Shown here: one piece after another, positions 34,145 through 43,378 of the stretch
Layout: every line of letters starts with the position of its first letter
How positions within the stretch are numbered: the stretch's first letter is position 1
From: Bryobacterales bacterium
GTDB taxonomy: Bacteria; Acidobacteriota; Terriglobia; Bryobacterales; Bryobacteraceae
Assembly (NCBI GenBank): GCA_003135055.1
Contig: PLDF01000188.1
Span: 1-59,161, forward strand
Length of the DNA stretch: 59,161 nt
Direction of reading: 5' to 3'
Position numbers and translations under genes: made by a program
The notes under the pieces: model-generated
Seen by the model: the letters and a program-made list of their open reading frames with translations, nothing else
The model's database searches: none
What the model was told of the DNA's origin: nothing

Positions 34145-35137
34145 TTACTGCTGCTGCTGTTGCTGCTGCTGCGCCGCCACAGCCGCGTCCGCCTCTTCCC
34201 CCGTCTCTGCAATGATCACTTCCGACCAATCCTCCGGCGCCATCTCGGCTTCCGGCGGCGGCGCCTTGTCCGACGGCGCCACGCGCACCGCCACCGTCAG
34301 CTCGCTCGCCGCATCTCCCTTGAACACGCCGCGCGTCGGCGGTACGTCGGCATAGTCGCGGCCCACGGCCGTGCGCACATGCGTCTCGCCCGCGAGCGTG
34401 TTATTCGTGGGGTCGAAACCAGTCCATCCGATCTCCGGCAAATAGGCTTCCACCCACGCATGCGTCGCGCCTTCCGCGGAACGCGTCTTCATCGCCTCCC
34501 GGTGGAACAGGTAGCCGCTCACGTAGCGGCAGGGTATGCCCAATTGCCGCACCAGCGCGATCGCGATGTGCGCATAATCCTGGCAGACTCCCTGGCGATT
34601 CCGCAGCGCATCGTCGGCCGGCGAATCGACCCGCGTGCTCTTGGGAACGTACTCGATGGCGCCGTAAACCGCCGCATTCAATTCCAGCAGCAACTCCATC
34701 GGATCGGTGCGGCGCGCTTCTTCGCGCGACGGCAGTTTCAGCTCCGCGGCGAATGCCGCCATGGCGTCCGTCCAATGCGCGAACTGGCTCGGCGTCAGCA
34801 TCTCCCAAAAATCGCGCTCCGCCGTGCCGGCGTCGAGGCGGCTCCACGCGCCGGCATCGAGACGCCGCGCCGGCAAATCGGCCTGCGGCGTCACATCCAC
34901 CATGGCCTCGGCGACTATGGTCAAATGCTGGTGCGGGCTGGGGACGCCGAAGTGGTGAATCACGTTGCCCAGATAATCCCGGTACTGTTGCACCCGCGCG
35001 CGCGGCGTCACGTTCAAGCTGAAGCTCAAACAGCGCTGCAAGCCCTCGGATCGCGGGTTCATCCGCACCTCCATCAGGCTCTCGCTCACCGCGGAAGAGT
35101 AGCGAAACTTGGTCAGATGCCGAATGGAATAGAACAT
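34145..35137 (-). CDS. transglutaminase-like protein of the ATP-grasp/alpha-E cluster
   Basis: A 330-residue protein. The bacterial transglutaminase N-terminal domain ([35 protein letters not shown]) precedes the papain-like core with Cys in RQGVCQDYAHIAIALVR, His in GATHAWVEAYLP and Asp in GFDPTNNT. Relatives are probably peptidases or peptide ligases acting on the product of the partner ATP-grasp enzyme. The end is an acidic stretch and a run of about eight glutamines encoded by CAG/CAA repeats. ATG 35137 overlaps the upstream stop by one base (TAATG), fixing the start and showing translational coupling. Confidence 0.9.
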   Translation of the reverse strand: MFYSIRHLTKFRYSSAVSESLMEVRMNPRSEGLQRCLSFSLNVTPRARVQQYRDYLGNVIHHFGVPSPHQHLTIVAEAMVDVTPQADLPARRLDAGAWSRLDAGTAERDFWEMLTPSQFAHWTDAMAAFAAELKLPSREEARRTDPMELLLELNAAVYGAIEYVPKSTRVDSPADDALRNRQGVCQDYAHIAIALVRQLGIPCRYVSGYLFHREAMKTRSAEGATHAWVEAYLPEIGWTGFDPTNNTLAGETHVRTAVGRDYADVPPTRGVFKGDAASELTVAVRVAPSDKAPPPEAEMAPEDWSEVIIAETGEEADAAVAAQQQQQQQQ

Positions 35138-36072
35138 TAATCCTCCAGCGCCGCATCCAGCGGATAGCTGATATATGCCTGATAGATTCCCCCGTGAATC
35201 TGCCCGCACACGCGGCGGATATTGGTGGTGAATTCGTGCAGGTCGCTCATGATCTCTTCGAGCGGGGTGTAACTCAGCGCGGCGGTAAGACGGCCCGCCA
35301 ACTTGCTCACGCGGTCCGCCTTGTGCGCGCCGGCGGATTCGTTAATGGCTTCGAGCGCGCGCCGCAGCCGCTCCGCGCCGAAGCGCACCGAATGCGGAAA
35401 ATCGGCATTGAGCAGCAGGAATTCGGCGGCGCGCTCGGGGCGCAGATCCGCCGTATACACTTTGCAATAAGCTTCGAAAGCGGTGCAGCTTCGCAAGAGC
35501 CCCAGCCATTCCATGTGGTCCGAGCCGCTTACCGGTTCAGCCGCGTCGAAGTATTCGGCGAAATGCAGATCGATCAGCTTGGCCGACGCCTGCACCCGCT
35601 CCATGAAGCGGCCCGTCTGGATGAACTGCCAGCCTTCGCCGTGCGACATGGTGGAATCGGTAATTCCCTGGAACAGATTCGAGCTTCGGATCACCGCATA
35701 GACCAGGTCGAATCCCTGCGCGTGGAAGAGATCCGGCGTCCCCATACGCTTCGATTCGTGAAACAGACGGTTTAACTCTTCCCACATTTCCGAGCTGATC
35801 TGCTCGCGCACCTGCCGCGCGTTTTCGCGCGCCTCCGCGATTCCGCCCACAATTTGCGCCAGCGCAAAACTCTGTGCAGCCGTGAAAGCGTCGCCCTCCA
35901 GCGGCTCGCGGCGGCCCAGAGACGCGGTCACGCGCTTCCATCGCCGTTCCGCCGAGCCCGGCTCGTATTCCAGCATCAGGTTCCACTGCACGCCCATCAC
36001 GCGCGCGGTGTGTTCGGCCCGCTCCAGATACCGGCTCATCCAAAACAGGTTGTCAGCCACCCGCGACAGCAT
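35137..36072 (-). CDS. alpha-E domain protein
   Basis: A 311-residue all-helical alpha-E protein. ATG 36072 gives the standard family start [20 protein letters not shown] and has AAGGAGG nine or so bases upstream, inside the ATP-grasp gene; the two genes overlap by 20 bp. Other family features are [20 protein letters not shown] and the end [14 protein letters not shown]. The molecular role is unknown. In comparative genomics (Iyer and Aravind's amidoligase survey) alpha-E proteins travel with a circularly permuted ATP-grasp and a transglutaminase, as here, in predicted peptide or amide synthesis systems. Confidence 0.9.
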   Translation of the reverse strand: MLSRVADNLFWMSRYLERAEHTARVMGVQWNLMLEYEPGSAERRWKRVTASLGRREPLEGDAFTAAQSFALAQIVGGIAEARENARQVREQISSEMWEELNRLFHESKRMGTPDLFHAQGFDLVYAVIRSSNLFQGITDSTMSHGEGWQFIQTGRFMERVQASAKLIDLHFAEYFDAAEPVSGSDHMEWLGLLRSCTAFEAYCKVYTADLRPERAAEFLLLNADFPHSVRFGAERLRRALEAINESAGAHKADRVSKLAGRLTAALSYTPLEEIMSDLHEFTTNIRRVCGQIHGGIYQAYISYPLDAALED

Positions 36073-37555
36073 CCGCCCCGCCTCCTTCATGCAGCACCCA
36101 GGTATCCTTGCTGCCTCCGCCCTGGGAGGAATTCACCACCAGCGATCCCTTGCGCAACGCCACGCGGGTCAGCCCGCCGGGCACTATGGCGATCTTATCG
36201 CCATAGAGAATGTAAGGCCGCAGATCGACGTGGCGCGGCTCCACGCTGCCGTCGAAGAAGCAGGGGGCGCGCGAAAACTGCAGCGTAGGCTGCGCAATGT
36301 AGTTGCGCGGATCGGCCTCGATGCGGGCGTGGAACTCGTCGCGCTCGGCCGCCGTGCTGGATGGACCGATCAGCATCCCGTAGCCGCCCGATTCTCCCAC
36401 CGCCTTGACCACGTATTCATCGAGGCGCTGCAGCACGTGTTGCCGCTGCGCCGGATCGCTGCAAAGGAAGGTCTCGACATTGCCCAACACCGGATCTTCG
36501 CCCAGAAAGTAACGGATGATGGCGGGGACATATGCGTATAGCGCCTTATCGTCGGCCACCCCGGTGCCCAGCGCGTTGGCCAGCGCGACGTTGCCGGAGC
36601 GGTACGCGTTGAACAGTCCCGAGGCGCCCAGCCCCGAATCCGGACGGAAGGCCAGCGGGTCGATGAAGTCGTCGTCCACGCGCCGGTAGATCACGTCGAC
36701 GCGCCGCAGCCCGGCGGTGGTCCGCATGTAGACCATGTTCTCGTGGACCGCCAAGTCGCGCCCTTCCACCAGCTCGATGCCCATCTGCCGCGCCAGAAAC
36801 GCATGCTCGAAGTAGGCCGAGTTGTAGACGCCCGGCGTCAGCAGCACGATGTTCGGGTCGGGCCGGCCATCGGGCGCGAGCGAGCGCAGCGTCGCCAGCA
36901 GAGCCTCGCTGTAGTGGTCGATGCCGCGCACCCCGGCCAGCCGGAACAGCTCCGGGAAAATGCGCTTCATCACCTGGCGCGAGGTCAGCATGTAGGAAAC
37001 GCCGCTGGGCACGCGCAGGTTGTCCTCAAGCACCACATACCGGCCGTCCGGCAGGCGCACCAGATCGGTGCCGGTGACGGCGATGTAGATGTCGCGGGGA
37101 ATGTGGAATTCCCGCATCTGCCGCCGGAAATGCTTGCACGAATAGACAATTTCGCGCGGCACAATTCCAGCCGCCAGGCAGCGGCCCTCGTTGTAGATAT
37201 CGCGCAGAAAGAGATTCAGCGCCGTGATGCGCTGCTCAAGGCCGCGCTCAATGGTGGCCCACTCCTGGCTGGTGACGATGCGCGGCAGCAGGTCGTGCGG
37301 GAAAATGCGCTCCGTGCCTTCTTCGCGGCCGTAGACTGTGAAGGTTATGCCCTGGTTGAGAAACGATATATCGGCCGCCTGCTTGCGCCGGCGCATTTCA
37401 GCCAGAGGAAGATCGAGCAGCGTCCGGTGCAGCGCGCGGTAATGGGCGCGCGGCGCGCCGACCGCCTCGAACATTTCGTCGTAGGCGTCATCGAGCCAAT
37501 AGTTCTCGAAGGTGGACCGGTCTTTAGGCGATAGGTCGAATGCAGGGTTGGCCAT
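36053..37555 (-). CDS. circularly permuted type 2 ATP-grasp protein
   Basis: A 500-residue predicted amide/peptide ligase. Recognisable are the N-terminal [40 protein letters not shown], the nucleotide-binding part [20 protein letters not shown] with GVSYML following, [10 protein letters not shown] and the C-terminal [20 protein letters not shown] and [35 protein letters not shown] (in two parts). It leads the three-gene operon with alpha-E (20-bp overlap) and transglutaminase (1-bp overlap). No substrate is known. The upstream 840 bp are free of genes and include a MITE-B fragment. Confidence 0.92.
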   Translation of the reverse strand: MANPAFDLSPKDRSTFENYWLDDAYDEMFEAVGAPRAHYRALHRTLLDLPLAEMRRRKQAADISFLNQGITFTVYGREEGTERIFPHDLLPRIVTSQEWATIERGLEQRITALNLFLRDIYNEGRCLAAGIVPREIVYSCKHFRRQMREFHIPRDIYIAVTGTDLVRLPDGRYVVLEDNLRVPSGVSYMLTSRQVMKRIFPELFRLAGVRGIDHYSEALLATLRSLAPDGRPDPNIVLLTPGVYNSAYFEHAFLARQMGIELVEGRDLAVHENMVYMRTTAGLRRVDVIYRRVDDDFIDPLAFRPDSGLGASGLFNAYRSGNVALANALGTGVADDKALYAYVPAIIRYFLGEDPVLGNVETFLCSDPAQRQHVLQRLDEYVVKAVGESGGYGMLIGPSSTAAERDEFHARIEADPRNYIAQPTLQFSRAPCFFDGSVEPRHVDLRPYILYGDKIAIVPGGLTRVALRKGSLVVNSSQGGGSKDTWVLHEGGGADAVAGG

Positions 37556-37724
37556 GGGAGCCCGCTCTTCGACAGGGAAGATTCGTCAGTGTAACACGGG
37601 CTGGGGCTTCGGCTTTGCTCCCGGGGGTGCGTAACCGATCTGGGGAGACGGATTCAGAGGCTGCCGCGCCGTAATCTCGCCGGCCTTTTCCATTCACGGT
37701 AACCCATTGACTGTACTGGCCAAG

Positions 37725-37797
37725 CACGTGGCGCACTGGGCGCCCGCTGGGCACGTGCGTGCAGCGTTCACACTCATGTGAACGCGATATGTTTCAC
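37725..37797. repeat. MITE family B fragment
   Basis: GTGGCGCACTGGGCGCCCGC then GTGCGTGCAGCGTTCACACT and CATGTGAACGCG match the left end of the MITE at 46006 with a short insertion. It is followed by the palindromic GATTTCCGCGACAGAGCCGC stretch near 37812, related to the MITE middle. Confidence 0.6.
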
Positions 37798-38397
37798 AGC
37801 TTCTAAATTAGGGGGCGATTTCCGCGACAGAGCCGCGAAATCCCCCAAACTGTTAAGCACCCTTTGCCCGGCCCCGGGCCGCGAGCGGAGGAAGCCGCAC
37901 AGATAAAAGGGAAGCGCGATTCAGAGCTTGAAAAATGGGGGCGATGGACGTGAAACCTGTATCGCCGCTCCCCCAGGCCCGCGCCCGTCGTGCGCCGCTT
38001 AACGATCAGGCGTTCGGCAAGCCCTCGCATGCATCTGTTTGGCAGCAGTTGCATCGCCGGCGGTTTGCTCCGCTCTTCCAGTGCGCGCCGCTACAAGGAC
38101 CGTGGCGGCGCGCGCCGAATCAGATTCAATCGGCGAAATCTCCGCGACGCGGAAATAGCGAAAGCGCTTGAGGCGAACCGTCTTCCAACACCCGGCGCCG
38201 TCACAACCATACCGGCTCCTCATCGAAACCGGACTCTCGCCGTTAGCATGGGAGACGCGGCCGCGGCGCGCGCCGAATCAGCACCGCGCGTCGGCGTCGG
38301 CAGCGCGCTCTTTCGGTCCACCCGATTTTCAAGCGCCAAAGATTCGGCGTTGATGAGTTGCCCGCCACTGACTTACGATAAGGAGAACCGAGGCCCC
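37798..38397 (+). other. intergenic region upstream of the response regulator
   Basis: Six hundred bases without a convincing gene. The response-regulator frame is open back to 37990, but the upstream translation is Arg/Ala-rich with no family match. AAGGAG at 38380-38385 serves the start at 38398. An ATG at 38353 is possible but unsupported. Confidence 0.5.
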
Positions 38398-39027
38398 ATG
38401 TCCGACGCTTCCATTACGGTCCTGCTGGTGGACGATCACAGTCTGGTGCGCCGCGGCTTTCGGCGCCTCCTCGAAGAGGATCCGGAAATTCGTGTGGTCG
38501 GCGAAGCCAGCGACGGCCATGAAGCGGTCCAGGAAGCCTGCCGTCTGCGCCCGGCCGTCGTGGTGATGGATTTCGCCTTGCCCAGCATGAATGGCGCCGT
38601 GGCCACGCGCCACATTCTGAAAGCCTGCCCGGCAACCGCGGTGTTAGTGCTCAGCATGCATTCCGATGCGTCCTATGTGCGCACTTGTCTGGAGGCGGGC
38701 GCCAAGGGTTACCTGTTGAAGAACGCAATGGATCTGGAATTGGTGCAGGCGGTCAAGCGCGTGGCGGCGAACGAATGCGTACTCGACCCGCGCCTGGGCT
38801 CGATCGCCGAACAGCCGGCCGGCCAGCCCGCTCTTACCACTCGGGAGCTGGAAGTGCTCCAGCTCATCGTGAACGGCAGGTCGAACAAAGAGATTGCCAC
38901 CGTGTTAGGGCTGAGCGCGAACACGGTGGCCGTGCATCGCGCCAATATTATGCAGACTCTGGCGATACATAACACGGCCGAACTGGTCGTTTATGCCATC
39001 CGCCAGGGGTTAGTGAGCATTGCGTGA
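38398..39027 (+). CDS. NarL/LuxR-family response regulator
   Basis: A 209-residue two-domain regulator. The receiver domain has the acidic pair in VLLVDDHSLVRRGF, the phosphoacceptor Asp in VVVMDFALPSMNG, Ser in LSMHSD and Lys in GYLLKNAMD. The LuxR helix-turn-helix is LTTRELEVLQLIVNGRSNKE IATVLGLSANTVAVHR (two parts). No histidine kinase is adjacent. The stop overlaps the next gene's GTG (GTGA), so the regulator and the CRTAC1 protein are translationally coupled, which is unusual for this pair. Start chosen at ATG 38398 by family fit and AAGGAG upstream. Confidence 0.9.
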   Translation: MSDASITVLLVDDHSLVRRGFRRLLEEDPEIRVVGEASDGHEAVQEACRLRPAVVVMDFALPSMNGAVATRHILKACPATAVLVLSMHSDASYVRTCLEAGAKGYLLKNAMDLELVQAVKRVAANECVLDPRLGSIAEQPAGQPALTTRELEVLQLIVNGRSNKEIATVLGLSANTVAVHRANIMQTLAIHNTAELVVYAIRQGLVSIA

Positions 39028-40733
39028 AGCGGCGTTCCCTGCTCGGCGGCGCTTTCGCCTGTTTTGCCCGGCCGCTGTTATCTATATCGGCATCTTTATC
39101 GGCGTCTCTATCGGCATCCGCGTCGGCCGGTGGGCTCGGCTTCTCGCTCGCCGATGTGACCACTGCCGCCGGCATCGATTTTCGCCACAATAGCGGCGCT
39201 TTCGGCGCCAAGTATCTGCCCGAGACTCTAGGCCCCGGCTGCGCATTTCTCGATTACGACGGCGATGGCTGGCTCGATATTCTGCTCGTCAATGGTATGG
39301 ACTGGCCGGGTCACAAGCGCCAGCGCAGCACACTGAAGTTATATCGCAACAATCGCAACGGGACCTTTACCGATGTCACCGAACGCGCCGGCCTGGCGGT
39401 GGAAATGTACGGCATGGGTGTAGCCGTGGCGGATTTCAATAACGACGGCTTCGCGGATATCCTGATTACAGCCGTGGGTCAGAACCGGCTGTTTCAAAAC
39501 ACCGGCGCGGGACACTTCGTGGATGTCACCGATAAGTCGGGCCTCGGTGGACGCACCGGGTTCAGCACCTCCGCGCTCTGGTTCGATTTCGACCGCGATG
39601 GCTTTCTGGACTTACTGGTCTGTAACTATGTCAAATGGTCGCCGCAGCTCGACGTCTTCTGCAGTGTCGATGGCAAGCGTAAGTCCTACTGCACTCCCGA
39701 GGCATATCACGGAGACACCTGTTGGCTGTTCCGCAATCGGGGAAACGGCACGTTTGAAGATGTCACTGCCAAGAGCGGCATGTTCGACCCTACGTCGAAG
39801 TCCCTGGGCGTCGCTCTGGTGGATTACGATCGCGACGGCTGGCCGGATGTGCTGATCGCCAACGACACCCAGCCCAACAAGCTATATCGCAATTTGCGCA
39901 ACGGCGCCTTTGAGGATGTTGCCGTCCGCGCCGGCGTGGCGTTCAGCGAAGACGGCAAGGCCCGCGCCGGAATGGGCGTTGATACGGCCGATTTCGACAA
40001 CTCGGGCCTCGAAGGGATCGCCGTCACCAACTTCGACAACGAGATGATGGCGCTCTACCGCGCTTCCCGCTCCGGTGTGTACGCCGATGTCGCGATTACC
40101 GCCGGCGTGGGCCAGGCTTCGCGCGAGAGTCTCGGCTTCGGGTGCGCATTTCTCGATATGAATCTGGATGGACGCCTCGACCTTGTGGCAGTCAACGGTC
40201 ACATTGACGAAACCGTCCGCCAGATTCGCGGCAACGCCGGTTATGCGCAGCCGCCGCACCTTTTTCTGAATCGCGGGTCGGGCCGGTTTCAAGATGTGGC
40301 CTCCCAGGCCGGCGGCGGCTTCGCCGCGCCCAAGGTCGCGCGCGGTCTGGCTTACGGCGATTTCGACCGCGATGGCGATCCGGACGTGCTCATGACCACC
40401 AATCAAGGCCAGGCGTATCTATACCGGAACGACGTCGCGCCCGGCGCGCATTCGCTGCGGATGCGCCTCATCGGCACGAAATCCAACCGCGACGCGATCG
40501 GCGCCGTAGTTCGCCTGACCACTCCGGAGAGTACTCAATCGCGTACCGTGAAGACCGGATCGAGTTACCTTTCCCAATCGGAGCTAACTCTCACCTTCGG
40601 CCTCGGCCCCAGGGACTCCGCCACGCGCGTGCTAGTGGAGTGGCCCAGCGGCGCGGTGCAGGAATTCTCCAAGGTGGCCGCGGGCGCCTACGAGTGTACC
40701 GAAGGCGCCCAGTTGCGCCGCCAAAGTCTCTGA
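39024..40733 (+). CDS. CRTAC1/ASPIC-type FG-GAP repeat protein, exported
   Basis: A 569-residue secreted protein starting at a GTG that overlaps the regulator's stop by four bases. The signal region begins KRRSLLGGAFACFARP, possibly a Tat signal, then a Ser-Ala-Leu satellite (SISASLSASLSASASAG). The body is a beta-propeller of Ca-binding FG-GAP/VCBS repeats (FLDYDGDGWLDILLVN, VADFNNDGFADILI, WFDFDRDGFLDLLV, LVDYDRDGWPDVLI, YGDFDRDGDPDVLM). The C-terminus is an ASPIC/UnbV domain (SYLSQSELTLTFGLG, VLVEWPSGAVQEF). Function unknown; Acidobacteria carry many. A REP begins two bases after the stop. Confidence 0.85.
   Translation: MKRRSLLGGAFACFARPLLSISASLSASLSASASAGGLGFSLADVTTAAGIDFRHNSGAFGAKYLPETLGPGCAFLDYDGDGWLDILLVNGMDWPGHKRQRSTLKLYRNNRNGTFTDVTERAGLAVEMYGMGVAVADFNNDGFADILITAVGQNRLFQNTGAGHFVDVTDKSGLGGRTGFSTSALWFDFDRDGFLDLLVCNYVKWSPQLDVFCSVDGKRKSYCTPEAYHGDTCWLFRNRGNGTFEDVTAKSGMFDPTSKSLGVALVDYDRDGWPDVLIANDTQPNKLYRNLRNGAFEDVAVRAGVAFSEDGKARAGMGVDTADFDNSGLEGIAVTNFDNEMMALYRASRSGVYADVAITAGVGQASRESLGFGCAFLDMNLDGRLDLVAVNGHIDETVRQIRGNAGYAQPPHLFLNRGSGRFQDVASQAGGGFAAPKVARGLAYGDFDRDGDPDVLMTTNQGQAYLYRNDVAPGAHSLRMRLIGTKSNRDAIGAVVRLTTPESTQSRTVKTGSSYLSQSELTLTFGLGPRDSATRVLVEWPSGAVQEFSKVAAGAYECTEGAQLRRQSL
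39083..39125 (+). repeat. short satellite in the CRTAC1 signal region
   Basis: Repeats of TCGGCATC/TCGGCGTC separated by TTTA or TCTA produce alternating Ser, Ala and Leu codons just behind the signal peptide. The tract is prone to slippage; its length may vary between strains without breaking the frame when units of 12 are gained or lost. Confidence 0.6.
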
Positions 40734-40734
40734 T

Positions 40735-40776
40735 GTGGGGCAGCCAATCCTGGCTGCAGCCGGCTTTCAGCCGGCT
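40735..40776. repeat. REP family A (forward orientation)
   Basis: GTGGGGCAGCCAATCCTGGC followed by TGCAGCCGGCTTTCAGCCGG CT, a 7-bp perfect hairpin (AGCCGGC/GCCGGCT), starting one base after the CRTAC1 stop codon. Confidence 0.85.
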
Positions 40777-40933
40777 CTCTTCGCCCTGCGACGAATCCGT
40801 TTCCGCCGCCGGGACGCTCCCAACAAGGACCGTCCGTCGCTAGTCTCCACGCGCGCCGTCTAATCTCTTTATATTATAGACGGCCGATTGATTTGCATAC
40901 TATACTCTCTGCACCTTCGGGAGAACCGCAAAC

Positions 40934-42169
40934 ATGACCAAACGCGCGCAGCCTAGCCGGCTAACATTCACATTGGTTTTGCTAGCCTGTCTGGCAGTGT
41001 CGCTATTCTGTGTCGTCTACCCCATTTACGTCATCCGCCCGTTCCGCCATCAGGGGGCTCGCGAGCTGGCCGTCGCGCTGGTGGTCGCTCGATTCCGGGC
41101 AGTCATAACCGTCGTCGGCGCGATGGCGGCAATCGCGGTGCTCATCGGTTACTGGCGCAAACGTCCTCCTATGTGGAGACGAGTCTTACAGACGGCTGGC
41201 GCTCTCCTGGTCGTCATGCTTGCGTTTCTGGCGCGCATCAATATTTATGAGCTGATGTTCCACCCGGACGTCCATCCTTCGTTCACCGCCGTGCAGGAAG
41301 TCAAGCTCGATGGCGCCGAGAAGGTAATTGCCGTACGAATCGGCGGGGAGGCGCGCGCCTATCCTATCCGCGGCATGTCTTACCATCACGTACTCAATGA
41401 CGTAGTGGGCGGCATTGCCATCGTGGCGACCTATTGAACGCTCTGTCACACCGGTCTGGTGTGGACGAGAGACATAGACGGCCTGCGGCTGACGTTTCAT
41501 CTGGCCGGCATCAACAACCAGAACTTCATCATGCGCGACGAGCAGACTGGGACTTATTGGCAGCAGATCAGCGGCGCCGCCATTTCGGGGCCGCTCAAGG
41601 GCCGTCAGTTGACGCTGGTTCTCTCCGATGAGCTGACTCTCGCCACATGGAAACTGGAGCAGCCGCAGGGCACGGTTCTGAACGATGTCCGCGAGTACAT
41701 TTCCGAATATGCCACGAGAGACTGGGATGTTCGCATGAAGCGCGCGCCCACCGTCCTGGCTTTTCCGGAGCACGACCTCACGGCCCGCGATTTGATGCTG
41801 GGAATCCAAGCCTTCGGAGCCAGCCGCGCGTTTCTCTATGACCGGGTGGTCGGTGAGAAGGTGGTCAAGGATCACGTGGGTTCCGAGCCGGTGCTGCTGG
41901 TGGTAGGGCCCGACGATCAATCCGTGCGGGCGTTCCGCGACCATATCCCCGGAGTGGAGGGAGTCGTTAACTTCTACCGGATCGCCGGCAGACCGTCGGG
42001 CATACTGCTCATGGACGACGCCACCGGGAGCGAGTGGAACTTCCAGGGCTGCGCGATTTCAGGGAAGGCGAAGGAGCTTTGCCTGGAGCCGATTCCAATG
42101 CTCAAAGACTACTGGTTCGACTGGCGTAACTACAATCCAAAAACGACCGTCTACGGCAAAGGAAGGTGA
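40934..42169 (+). CDS. DUF3179 membrane selenoprotein (UGA = Sec168, UxxC)
   Basis: A single reading frame interrupted once by TGA at 41435-41437. Residues 1-115 have three membrane helices (FTLVLLACLAVSLFCVVYPI, VITVVGAMAAIAVLIGYW, LLVVMLAFLARINIYELMF). The DUF3179 domain then begins (KVIAVRIGGEARAYPIRGMS, HHVLNDVVGGIAIVATY). In the family the next residues are CPLCxTG; here they are U-TLCHTGLVW, so the TGA replaces the first Cys of the CxxC. Downstream the domain continues without any other stop (LTFHLAGINNQNFIMRDEQT, YWQQISGAAISGPLKG) to 42169, 411 codons in all. The hairpin at 41444-41467 fits a bacterial SECIS. A nonsense pseudogene is the alternative, but the exact Cys position and hairpin argue against it. 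Sec incorporation is inferred. Confidence 0.85.
41444..41467 (+). promoter_or_regulatory. bSECIS-like hairpin of the DUF3179 gene
   Basis: Upper stem 41447-41452 (CACACC) pairs with 41458-41463 (GGTGTG); the loop is GGTCT; G41464 is bulged; lower pairs are 41445-41446 with 41465-41466, plus a possible wobble. The loop starts 15 nt after the TGA. The GGUC loop is the one described for the E. coli fdhF SECIS. Confidence 0.75.
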
Positions 42170-42178
42170 AGGCAAAAC

Positions 42179-42826
42179 ATGAGCGATGAGCCGAAACCAG
42201 TCAAAATGGAACCGATGTTCCTTCCCGGCGTGGAGAGCAATCCGCAGCCCGGCCCATACGCCGACGCCCTCCGGACGATGCAGGCAACCGGTCCCGAGTA
42301 CCCGCAGATCTGGCACATGTTCGCGTACAAACCGGAGGCGACCAGCCATCTGGCGCGCTTTACGCAGGAGATCATGCGCGAGCCGGCGCCGTTAAGCCCC
42401 TGGCTGCGGGAGTTGATTGCCGCGTTCACCTCCGCGCGCAATCATTGCCCGTTCTGACTGAAATCTCACGCCGCGGTCGCGGCGGTGCTTTTGGAAAGAG
42501 AGAGTCCTACGCCGATCGACGGCGAAGAGTTCGTCGCAGGCGTGGTTCGCGATCCGGAAACGTCCGCTCTGAGTGACAAGGAGAAAGCGCTTTTCCGCTT
42601 CATCGACCGGGTGAATCGTCACTCACCCCAGATTACCTCGGAGGACATGCAGCCTCTGTACGCCGTGGGCTGGGACGACGCGGCCATTTACTATGCCATC
42701 ACCGTGTGTGCATTGTTCAACTTCTACAATCGCTGGGTGGATGCCAGCGGAGTGCATGCATTATCGGATGAGACGCACCGGCAAGGCGGGAAGCGGTCGG
42801 CCAGCATAGGCTATGTCAGGAAGTAG
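42179..42826 (+). CDS. AhpD-like (carboxymuconolactone decarboxylase family) selenoprotein, CxxU
   Basis: One frame with TGA at 42455-42457. Before it the protein reads ELIAAFTSARNHCPF, after it LKSHAAVAAVLLERE. Aligned to the peroxidase-related AhpD family, whose active site is CxxC-xxx-H, the TGA is the second Cys: Cys90-Pro-Phe-Sec93 and His97. The remainder (LSDKEKALFRFIDRVNRHSP, FNFYNRWVDASGVHAL) is the usual helical bundle, giving 215 codons. AhpD-like proteins with CxxU are a known bacterial selenoprotein type. It begins nine bases after the DUF3179 stop, so the two form an operon. The hairpin at 42467-42487 fits a bSECIS. Likely a cytosolic thiol/selenol oxidoreductase or peroxidase. 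Confidence 0.88.
42467..42487 (+). promoter_or_regulatory. bSECIS-like hairpin of the AhpD-like gene
   Basis: Upper stem 42469-42474 (CGCCGC) pairs with 42479-42484 (GCGGCG); the loop is GGTC; G42485 is bulged; lower pairs are 42467-42468 with 42486-42487. The loop starts 17 nt after the TGA. Same design as the upstream gene's hairpin although the stem sequence is different. Confidence 0.78.
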
Positions 42827-42885
42827 CGCGGGCGTCTCCGCGGACTGCCCCCTGCGGTGTTTGCCGAGGCCGAGAGCTAGCCAGC

Positions 42886-43317
42886 TCAAGTGATAATTAT
42901 TGATAGACCGAACGGAACCTGCAACTTCAAAAATATCTCCGGGCTCTGATAAGGGATCTCTATACCCGCGGTATCGGAGTTGGAGCGATAGCCCAAGAAC
43001 ACGTCTACTGTGAGCTCACGTTTGAGCTGAAGAAGATACTGCTGCTTATCGCGGAGAACACTCCAGAGTGCGTCAATATGCATGTGAAGGGGTGCTCCCT
43101 GTCCAAGGGCGGAGTGTACATCCAAATGTCAAAATTTGTATGGCTCCGAAGACGGAGTTCGGCGGTCGCCCCGACGGTGACTATAGGGTGGACAAGGCCC
43201 CAGACTCTGCGTTAAGCCTTCAGGATCGGAAATTACGCCAAAAATTCGAAGAGTTGCGTTGTACCGGAAGTAAGAGGGTTCGTCCTGTCCCCCTCCGATT
43301 TCGATTGAATCGTTCAT
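42886..43317 (-). pseudogene. DUF4279 protein with two compensating frameshifts
   Basis: From ATG 43317 the frame reads MNDSIEIGGGQDEPSYFRYN then ATLRIFGVISDPEGL and HRRGDRRTPSSEPYK, typical of DUF4279. It meets TGA at 43129-43131, then continues in the same frame from HIDALWSVLRDKQQYLLQLK to VDVFLGYRSNSDTAGIEIPY and the end at 42886. Between 43131 and about 43090 the family sequence (DIWMYTPPLDRE) lies in the +1 frame, so one extra base and one missing base bracket the stop. The gene is therefore a near-intact pseudogene rather than a selenoprotein. DUF4279 proteins are small cytosolic proteins of unknown role, some near immunity genes. Confidence 0.7.
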
Positions 43318-43378
43318 TGGGCCGGCCCTGAAATAAGTCGCGGCACGACGGCATTGGCGAGCTAAAGCATGCCCCACC

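Noticed and set aside
37990..38397. Upstream extension of the response regulator
   Set aside because: Open but with no receiver-domain similarity; AAGGAG and the family start support 38398.
43129..43131. In-frame TGA in the DUF4279 gene as a possible selenocysteine
   Set aside because: The conserved sequence across the TGA is found in the +1 frame and returns downstream, so the stop results from paired frameshifts; the family has no Cys there.
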